From NCBI GenBank assembly GCA_963629305.1, contig CAVGIJ010000012.1, positions 1 through 40,839 on the forward strand: DNA of 40,839 nucleotides, read 5' to 3'. The notes beneath the pieces were generated by a model. It searched no databases. It was not told the DNA's origin and was given only the letters and a program-made list of their open reading frames with translations. The position numbers and the translations under genes are program-made. Below, piece after piece: positions 34,966-40,839 of this stretch (positions within the stretch are counted from its first letter, which is position 1; each line of letters opens with the position of its first letter). This DNA is from UBA1227 sp963629305 (GTDB lineage Bacteria; Bacillota; Clostridia; Oscillospirales; Acutalibacteraceae).

Positions 34966-34980
34966 TTTTTGTAACTTTTA

Positions 34981-37458
34981 TTATGCAGTGACAATACTGT
35001 CAGCTTTTTGAAGTCCGAGTTTTTTTATCGCATCCTCACGCATTTTATACTTCAGAATTTTACCTGCGGCATTCATCGGGAAACTGTCAACGAACTCAAT
35101 GTATCTCGGGACCTTATGCTTTGCCATATGGTCCATAACATATTTCTTCATCTCGTCCTCGGTCATCGTTTCACCTTTTTTGAGGACAATACAAGCCATT
35201 ATCTCCTCTCCGAGACCTTCATCGGGAACGCCGATAACCTGTACATCCTGTACCTTGTCATGAGTATAGATGAACTCCTCAATCTCCTTCGGATAAATGT
35301 TCTCACCACCGCGAATAATCATATCCTTAAGACGGCCTGTTATGCGATAATTGCCATCTTTCGTGCGGCATGCCAAATCCCCTGTATGAAGCCATCCGTC
35401 AGCATCAATTGCACTTGCCGTTGCCTTCGGCATCTTGTAATAGCCCTTCATTATGTTGTAGCCGCGTGCAACAAACTCACCTGTAACCTCGTCGGGACAA
35501 TCCTCCCCTGTTTCGGGATTTACTATCTTGCACTCTATCTCCGGAAGCGGACGGCCTACAGTACTTACACGAACCTCTATCGGGTCATCTGTAGAGCTCA
35601 TTGTACAACCCGGCGATGACTCCGTCTGACCGTAAACAATGGTGATTTCACTCATGTGCATTTTTTCAACAACATCTTTCATGACAGCAATAGGACAAGG
35701 GCTGCCCGCCATGATACCGGTACGCATATATGAAAAATCTGTTTTTTCAAAGTCCTTATGCTGCAGCATGGCAATAAACATAGTTGGAACACCGTGGAAT
35801 GCGGTGATTTTTTCCTGATTGATACAAGCCAGTGCCGGCTTCGGTGAGAAATACGGAAGCGGATAGATGGTTCCGCCATGCGTCATTGTCGCTGTCATTG
35901 CAAGCACCATGCCAAAGCAGTGGAACATGGGAACTTGAATCATCATCCTGTCTGCAGTTGACAAATCCATACGATCGCCAATGCATTTACCGTTGTTTAC
36001 TATGTTATAGTGTGTAAGCATAACTCCCTTTGGGAATCCCGTAGTACCCGATGTATATTGCATATTCGCAACATCATCCTTATCAACTGTTGCGGAAATA
36101 CGGTACACCTCAACAAGCGGTACCATACTTGAGCGAAGAACAGCCTCTTCAAAGGTAAGACAGCCTTTCATCTTAAAGCCTACCGTTATAACGTTGCGAA
36201 GGAACGGAAGGCGCTTTGCGTGAAGGGGTTCACCCGGCTTTGTCGTTTCAAGCTCTGGACAAAGTTCACGCACTATTCCCGCATAATCCGAATCCTTAAA
36301 GCCCTCAATCATAACGAGCGTATGCGTGTCCGACTGTTTAAGAAGGTACTCAAGCTCATGTATCTTATAGGCGGTATTTACGGTTACAAGAACCGCGCCT
36401 ATCTTTGTTGCGGCCCAAAAAGCAATATACCACTGAGGTACATTGGTAGCCCATACGGCAACCTGTGTTCCTTTCTTTACGCCGAGTGACAGAAGCGCTC
36501 TTGCAAAAGTATCAACATCATCACGAAATTGCGAATAAGTTCTCGTGTAGTCAAGCGTTGTGTACTTAAATGCAAGCTGATCCGGGAACTCCTCAACCAT
36601 TGCATCGAGAACCTGAGGAAATGTCTTATCAATAAGGGCTTCCTTTTTCCAGAGGAATTTCCCCGTATGAGCCCTGTTGTAGTAGTAATGACTCTTGTTC
36701 TTCTCGGTACTTCCGAGTGAATTCAAATAGTTTGAAAAATGTGTGAGAATTATTTCAAAGTCATTAACACCGGGAAGAAAATCGGGATTCCAGGCAAGTG
36801 TGACAAATCCCGGATAGTTGATTGATCTGAGCGCATTTATCATATCCGTAATCGGCAATTCGCCCTCACCGACAAGAGCATATGCGCCATCGGATTTTTG
36901 ATCAACAATATGTACAAGCTTTACATATGCGCCGAGATTTGTGATTGTCTTTTCGGCATCTTCTCCTCCGACAAAATAGGTGTCGTGCATGTTCCAATCG
37001 GCGCCTATACTGTCACAGGCGAAAAATTTAAGAACTTCGGAGAGTGTTTTTGTATTTGAAAAATTATCTCTGGTGCTTATCAGTACGGTAACCTTTTCTG
37101 TCTGCGCAACAGGAATTATTTCCTGAAGAAAAGTCTTTGACTTTTCAATTGTTTTCTGCTCGTCATCATCACTTTCGGCATAAACCTTGACATACGGAAT
37201 ACCGTAATCACGCGCAAGCTTTATAAGAGAAACAAGAACCTTTGAATCCGCATCTTTTGACAGAATATTCATACCGCTGTTTACGGAGGAAATGCTTACA
37301 GAGTTATTGTAAAGAAATCTTTTTGCGTTTGACGGAGACATCTTTATGATGTCAATGTTGTTTATCTCAACCGCTCCGAATTTCATTGAAGCGGCCATAC
37401 TTACGAATTCTTCAAATGAATAATTCGTCCAATACCTTGTAGAAAAACTTAAATTCAT
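34981..37458 (-). CDS. TIM-barrel-acyl-CoA synthetase fusion
   Basis: An 825-residue fusion. Residues 1-250 resemble sugar-phosphate isomerase/epimerase (xylose-isomerase-like) barrels, with landmarks WNMHDTYFVGG (155-165), VKLVHIVD (179-186), VGEGELPI (196-203) and FVTLAW (218-223). In related barrels I recall WD..H and TLEW; here Asn156 and Ala222 stand in those places, so metal binding is probably lost. Residues 275-825 are an ANL acyl-CoA ligase with P-loop YTSGTTGFPKG (468-478), VYGQTESSP, GWLHTGDLA, GRLKDMIIRGGENIYPKEIEE and a C-terminal NAAGKILK lysine. It resembles FadD-type rather than MACS enzymes. AGGAGG lies 11 bases before the ATG; the LeuA-like gene ends 6 bases upstream. Isovalerate is the suspected substrate, from the leucine T-box. 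Confidence 0.87.
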   Translation of the reverse strand: MNLSFSTRYWTNYSFEEFVSMAASMKFGAVEINNIDIIKMSPSNAKRFLYNNSVSISSVNSGMNILSKDADSKVLVSLIKLARDYGIPYVKVYAESDDDEQKTIEKSKTFLQEIIPVAQTEKVTVLISTRDNFSNTKTLSEVLKFFACDSIGADWNMHDTYFVGGEDAEKTITNLGAYVKLVHIVDQKSDGAYALVGEGELPITDMINALRSINYPGFVTLAWNPDFLPGVNDFEIILTHFSNYLNSLGSTEKNKSHYYYNRAHTGKFLWKKEALIDKTFPQVLDAMVEEFPDQLAFKYTTLDYTRTYSQFRDDVDTFARALLSLGVKKGTQVAVWATNVPQWYIAFWAATKIGAVLVTVNTAYKIHELEYLLKQSDTHTLVMIEGFKDSDYAGIVRELCPELETTKPGEPLHAKRLPFLRNVITVGFKMKGCLTFEEAVLRSSMVPLVEVYRISATVDKDDVANMQYTSGTTGFPKGVMLTHYNIVNNGKCIGDRMDLSTADRMMIQVPMFHCFGMVLAMTATMTHGGTIYPLPYFSPKPALACINQEKITAFHGVPTMFIAMLQHKDFEKTDFSYMRTGIMAGSPCPIAVMKDVVEKMHMSEITIVYGQTESSPGCTMSSTDDPIEVRVSTVGRPLPEIECKIVNPETGEDCPDEVTGEFVARGYNIMKGYYKMPKATASAIDADGWLHTGDLACRTKDGNYRITGRLKDMIIRGGENIYPKEIEEFIYTHDKVQDVQVIGVPDEGLGEEIMACIVLKKGETMTEDEMKKYVMDHMAKHKVPRYIEFVDSFPMNAAGKILKYKMREDAIKKLGLQKADSIVTA

Positions 37459-37464
37459 AGACCT

Positions 37465-38880
37465 TTAAGCCTCCTCGTAGACAATCTTGTTGATTGCGCT
37501 GACATAAGCACGAATACTCGCGCCTATGATATCCGTTGAAATTCCGTTTCCGGAATAGAGCTTGCCGTTATCTGCTCTGAGTCTTACAAGTGCAGAACCC
37601 ATTGCCTCGCGGCCCTCGGTTACTGCCTGGATCTGGAAGTCATCAAGCTCATAATGGTGACCGAGTATCTGTTCAATTGCCATAAACGATGCATCAATCG
37701 GGCCGTCACCTACACTTACACCGGAAAGCTTTTCACCGTCTTTTGAGAGAAGAATATTAGCCGTTGCGGTTATTACATTGCCGCTGTTTATGACATAGCT
37801 CTCAATCTTATACGTTGCGGGAACTGAAAGTGCGGAGCTTGCAATGATTGCTTCAAGTTCTTTTGTTCCGACTTTTTCCTTCTTTCTCGCTACACGGACA
37901 AACGCATCATAAACATTCTTTTTATCTTCCGCGGAAAGGTCGTAACCGATAGACTCGGCGGCTTTTGATACGGTATTTATGTCGTCATCAATAGTAAGAA
38001 TAACACTTGGAGTATCTCCCGAAATAATTGTTGTGGCTTCGTTTACTCCTGTCTTTTTTGAGCTCGTTATCCAAGACATCTGTGAAACACCGCGGCCGAG
38101 TTCTGTCTCTCTTATTGTTGAATTCACGCCAATATCATTTCCGCGTTTTTCAATGACACTTACAACATTTTCAATTTCAGGATAGCCAAAACCTTTGATT
38201 GTTGTCTTTATCTCATCTGCGCCCGCCGTCACAGCCGCAAATGCACATGCTGTTGCCATGTCAATCTCGTTTTTAACTTCAACGGCAAGTGTTACATCTG
38301 AAATTGCAGGAACTGCGGTTTTAATTTCTGTAATGAATTTTCCGAATTCATCGGGCATCATCGTACCTGCAGTATCACAAAGTGTTATCTTTGAAGCACC
38401 TGAAGCGATAGCGGATTCAATACATGAAATAAGGAAATCTCTTTCCGCACGGGTTGCGTCTCCGGCTGAAAATTCCACCTCGTCACAATACTTTTTGCAC
38501 TCGGCAACAAGTGACGGTATGAGTTCCGCAACAACCTTCGGCTTCATATGACAAAGGTATTCCATCTGAACGGATGAAACCGGAACTGATACGGTGAGAA
38601 TCGGTCTTTTCGCATTCTTAAGACAATCCCAAACTGCGGATACATTTTCAACACTGTAACCGACAGGACACGCAATCTTGTTTTCATTTACGCTTGTTGT
38701 CATTGTTTTAATGAGTAGAGAATCAGTCTGAGGGTCTGTAATTTCCGGAAGCTCAATAACGGAATAATTAAGCTTGTCCATGATTTTTGCCATTTCAATC
38801 TTTTCTTTAAAGCTGAGTGTAACATCCTGTGACACTGCGCTTTCTCTGATTGTGATGTCAGATAAATTGATTTTTCTCAT
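37465..38880 (-). CDS. LeuA-like DRE-TIM protein with altered active site
   Basis: A 471-residue relative of 2-isopropylmalate/homocitrate synthase. The N-terminal barrel (1-270) is followed by a linker and a well-kept LeuA allosteric domain (about 360-471: VGDGPIDASFMAIEQILG, VTEGREAMGSALVRL, GISTDIIGASIRAY), which in true LeuA binds leucine. The barrel has lost key residues. RDG has become RES (12-14), the SAED segment reads SAGD (138-141), and the metal-binding HxH is E-V-K (201-203). A normal synthase reaction is therefore doubtful. I chose the ATG at 38880 because AGGAGG lies 9 bases upstream; a longer in-frame ORF runs into the T-box. First gene after the leucine T-box. Confidence 0.88.
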   Translation of the reverse strand: MRKINLSDITIRESAVSQDVTLSFKEKIEMAKIMDKLNYSVIELPEITDPQTDSLLIKTMTTSVNENKIACPVGYSVENVSAVWDCLKNAKRPILTVSVPVSSVQMEYLCHMKPKVVAELIPSLVAECKKYCDEVEFSAGDATRAERDFLISCIESAIASGASKITLCDTAGTMMPDEFGKFITEIKTAVPAISDVTLAVEVKNEIDMATACAFAAVTAGADEIKTTIKGFGYPEIENVVSVIEKRGNDIGVNSTIRETELGRGVSQMSWITSSKKTGVNEATTIISGDTPSVILTIDDDINTVSKAAESIGYDLSAEDKKNVYDAFVRVARKKEKVGTKELEAIIASSALSVPATYKIESYVINSGNVITATANILLSKDGEKLSGVSVGDGPIDASFMAIEQILGHHYELDDFQIQAVTEGREAMGSALVRLRADNGKLYSGNGISTDIIGASIRAYVSAINKIVYEEA

Positions 38881-38901
38881 AATACTAATCCTCCTGATAA
38901 T

Positions 38902-38939
38902 AAAAAAATCCCGGAAATACTGATAAAGTATTTCCGGGA
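38902..38939 (-). terminator. Regulated terminator of the leucine T-box
   Basis: A perfect 12-bp stem (TCCCGGAAATAC and complement) with a 7-base loop, followed leftwards by seven T, 21 bases before the LeuA-like start codon. Confidence 0.93.
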
Positions 38940-39168
38940 CGATAAACATGTTTACCGCGGTACCACCCAGATTGTCCTCTTGGGACCACTCTTCAAGTTC
39001 TAACAAACTCTAAACTGATAACGGTGTTTGCCGAGTTTCCTTATAAAGCAAAAGCCTTTGGGGAAACCTGCTCCGGTACGAGACCGCTCATTGCACTGCC
39101 TGCCGACTCACACCATCCGTCGACTCTCTGAAAGGTTTTCATGCAAAGGCGTAATACCTTCAACGCAT
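38902..39168 (-). promoter_or_regulatory. T-box leader, probable leucine (CUC) specifier
   Basis: A second complete T-box. Stem I has an AGAGA bulge and a distal arm GTCGAC...GTCGGC. The core GGGTGGTACCGCGG is on the minus strand at about 38955-38968, then the terminator. Folding by eye pairs GGTA with TACC at the base and GCC with GGT above, leaving CTCG between them. The codon before the purine is CTC (39080-39082), leucine. The reading fits the LeuA-type allosteric domain encoded next. GTC (Val) is a shifted alternative but would be followed by a pyrimidine. Confidence 0.92.
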
Positions 39169-39171
39169 TTA

Positions 39172-40098
39172 CTATTCATTTGTGATGCCATTATTATATG
39201 AAATAGGCTCCGTAAAGTCAATACTTTTCTTTTCACTTATGAAAAGACCGAGAAGAATGATACACATTCCGAGAACACCGACCATACTCACAGCGGATCT
39301 ATTATAGATGAGTTGAGCTATAAATGTTATTGCAGGCAAAATAAATAAATATTTGCTGGTCGTTATTGTTCCGAGCTTGTCAACACAGCGGTTCCATGAA
39401 TAAAAACAAAATGCCGATGCAAAAACGCCGAGATACAGAAGCCCCAATACATTGCCGATTGTAAAATCAGACTTTTTAAAGTCGCCGCTTATTATCATAG
39501 GCACAATCATTTCTATCAAAGAATAAAAGAAAATACGTCTTGTGACTGCAAATCCGGGAAGCCCGAAATTCGCAATTTTCTTTACAATGATAGAATAAAC
39601 GCCCCAAAGCCATACAGTACAGAAAATAATCATATCTCCGGTAAATCCGGTCTCAATTTTAGTTGAATCTCCAAAACAAACAAGCCCGACCCCGATGATT
39701 GAAACTACCATACCTACAACGGTTTGAGCCGTCAGTTTTTCTTTGAGCAAAAAATATGCAAAAAATGCGGTAAAAAGCGGTGCCATCGCAGTTATGAACG
39801 AAACGCTTGCGGGGCTTGTATATTCCACAGAAACATTTTCAAGGTATTGGTAAAGCGATGCACCTGAAACAGATGCGCCTAAAAAATAGGCCTCTTGCTT
39901 TAGGTTAAATTTTATTCTTTTCGGACACATAATCCAAAGAGCGATATATGCTATACCATATCTCAAAAACAATATTTCAAGACTTGAAAATGAATTCTGT
40001 AATTCTTTTGTGAAAATAAATGTAAGTCCCCATATGATCATCGTGAAAAGCGCGAGACCGTGGTCGATTATTTTGCTTTTGTCATTTTGAAAAGACAT
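39172..40098 (-). CDS. EamA/DMT-family transporter
   Basis: A 308-residue membrane protein with ten predicted helices in two EamA repeats, typical of drug/metabolite exporters (RhaT/YdcZ-like in layout). Landmarks are ALFTMIIWGLTFIFTKEL in helix 1 and PLFTAFFAYFLLKEKL at the end of repeat 1. GAGGAG lies 10 bases before the ATG, and the flavoprotein gene ends 14 bases upstream, so the two form an operon. The cargo is unknown; amino acids or small metabolites are usual for the family. The last codons carry the promoter of the leucine T-box operon. Confidence 0.88.
   Translation of the reverse strand: MSFQNDKSKIIDHGLALFTMIIWGLTFIFTKELQNSFSSLEILFLRYGIAYIALWIMCPKRIKFNLKQEAYFLGASVSGASLYQYLENVSVEYTSPASVSFITAMAPLFTAFFAYFLLKEKLTAQTVVGMVVSIIGVGLVCFGDSTKIETGFTGDMIIFCTVWLWGVYSIIVKKIANFGLPGFAVTRRIFFYSLIEMIVPMIISGDFKKSDFTIGNVLGLLYLGVFASAFCFYSWNRCVDKLGTITTSKYLFILPAITFIAQLIYNRSAVSMVGVLGMCIILLGLFISEKKSIDFTEPISYNNGITNE
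39193..39221 (-). promoter_or_regulatory. Promoter of the leucine T-box operon, inside the EamA gene
   Basis: TTGACT and TATAAT are separated by 17 bases on the minus strand, within the last codons of the upstream EamA gene. The predicted start lies about 10 bases beyond the -10 box, so the T-box leader begins directly after that gene's stop codon. Confidence 0.85.
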
Positions 40099-40112
40099 TG
40101 TCTTGTAACTCC

Positions 40113-40736
40113 TCAGCGTATAAAATTCGTTTTAACCTTAGGCTCTGAAACTACCCAATTTATACCCTTTTCTTTTCCGGCATCAATGCATTTTAAAAGC
40201 CACGCCATATTGTACCCGAGAAACCTCATTGTCTGAAGACCTTCAAGATCCTGTTGGGCTTCTATAGCGGTATTTCCGTGAATTTGATTCCAGTAATTAG
40301 ACGTAACTATCGGCATATTGTTTATCCCGAAATACTTGTTTATCTCATCATAAGTTGCGGTTGCTCCCCCGCGACGACAGGATACAACGGCTGCGCCGGG
40401 TTTTCCCGCCAATTTTGAACATCCTCCGCTGTAGAACAGTCTGTCAAGGAAACAACGAAGGTTTCCGGCAACATTTGAATAATAAACAGGTGATCCGATA
40501 ATCATTCCGTCAAATTCACCTATTCTTGCCGAAAGTTCATTCACACTGTCATCAATAACACATTTACCGAGTTTTCTGCAAGCCGTGCATGCGGTACACC
40601 CCGGAATCGGATCCTTGCCAATCCAATATATCTCAGAATCAACACCCTGCTCCGAAAGTGATTTTTTCGCCTCACAAAGTGCTGTATATGTACAGCCCTC
40701 TTTATGCGGACTTCCGTTTATAAGCAATACTTTCAT
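40113..40736 (-). CDS. Flavodoxin-like NAD(P)H-dependent/iron-sulfur flavoprotein
   Basis: A 207-residue flavodoxin-fold protein starting MKVLLINGSPHKEGCTYTAL, the FMN phosphate loop of the NADPH-dependent FMN reductase family. The motif CTACTACRKLGKC (about 47-59) is the compact cysteine cluster found in many of these proteins and in iron-sulfur flavoproteins, here in place of a longer insertion. GSPVYYSNVAGNLRCFLDR binds the flavin. It should catalyse NAD(P)H-dependent electron transfer; the substrate is unknown. GGGAGG lies 7 bases before the ATG at 40736. It is first in an operon with the EamA gene. Confidence 0.87.
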   Translation of the reverse strand: MKVLLINGSPHKEGCTYTALCEAKKSLSEQGVDSEIYWIGKDPIPGCTACTACRKLGKCVIDDSVNELSARIGEFDGMIIGSPVYYSNVAGNLRCFLDRLFYSGGCSKLAGKPGAAVVSCRRGGATATYDEINKYFGINNMPIVTSNYWNQIHGNTAIEAQQDLEGLQTMRFLGYNMAWLLKCIDAGKEKGINWVVSEPKVKTNFIR

Positions 40737-40839
40737 AAAATGACCTCCCATGTCACAGATAAGCTTATATCTCTTACACTGCCAATCAATAAAATATATT
40801 CGGATTTTTTGACTATTATAGTTAAAAAGTAAATTGCCG
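40737..40839 (-). promoter_or_regulatory. Upstream region of the flavoprotein gene
   Basis: On the minus strand a TATAAT lies at about 40815-40820, but a matching -35 would be at or beyond the window edge. TATAAG at about 40760-40765 is a weaker alternative. No gene is visible here. Confidence 0.3.

Noticed and set aside
38881..39006. A 42-codon N-terminal extension of the LeuA-like protein
   Set aside because: It runs through the T-box core and terminator. AGGAGG is correctly placed for the ATG at 38880.

Overview
The window looks like a chromosomal segment of a gut or rumen Clostridia, most likely Ruminococcus or another Oscillospiraceae. This is inferred from moderately low GC, strong AGGAGG ribosome sites, T-box leaders, ferredoxin-dependent oxoacid chemistry, a plant-glycoside locus and very large surface proteins. 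No rRNA, tRNA or CRISPR array was seen. The first 8.1 kb is read rightwards; everything after it is read leftwards.

Region 1 (1-8.1 kb, + strand): a lipoprotein, a GPH-type sugar symporter, a GH78 alpha-L-rhamnosidase, a tannase/feruloyl-esterase-family hydrolase and a second alpha/beta hydrolase. They are closely spaced and look like one operon for taking apart acylated rhamnosides. Region 2 (8.2-11.5 kb, - strand): a secreted, C-terminally anchored esterase and a Cys/His-rich surface protein. The surface gene has a long leader with a small ORF, a 6 x 5-bp tandem repeat and an intrinsic terminator. Region 3 (9.6-13.2 kb): two adjacent hicA-hicB toxin-antitoxin modules bounded by matching repeats, plus a third place where only the boundary repeats remain.

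Region 4 (13.2-24.0 kb, - strand) is the metabolic centre. A consensus promoter and a T-box leader with a probable isoleucine (AUC) specifier precede an XRE-cupin-acyl-CoA ligase fusion, a P-loop ATPase, a four-subunit 2-oxoacid:ferredoxin oxidoreductase (VOR type) and ilvE, closed by a terminator. T-boxes turn genes on when the cognate tRNA is uncharged, so this set should make isoleucine, not degrade it: 2-methylbutyrate to its CoA ester, reductive carboxylation to 3-methyl-2-oxopentanoate, then transamination. An enoate-reductase-like flavoenzyme and the branched-chain amino acid carrier brnQ follow as a separate unit.

Region 5 (24.1-34.8 kb, - strand) is one gene for a 3552-residue surface protein with two glycine-rich domains, InlB/MucBP-like and Ig-like repeats, helical repeats and a C-terminal anchor. 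Region 6 (35.0-39.2 kb, - strand) is a second T-box operon, with a probable leucine (CUC) specifier. It holds a LeuA-like protein whose catalytic metal ligands are replaced, and an acyl-CoA ligase fused to a degenerate isomerase-type TIM barrel. Its promoter lies inside the upstream EamA gene. Region 7 (39.2-40.8 kb) is an EamA exporter and an iron-sulfur flavoprotein.

The best candidate for a little-described system is the pair of T-box operons, each linking a branched-chain amino acid starvation signal to its own unusual acyl-CoA ligase. It fits the long-known need of ruminococci for branched-chain volatile fatty acids as amino acid precursors.
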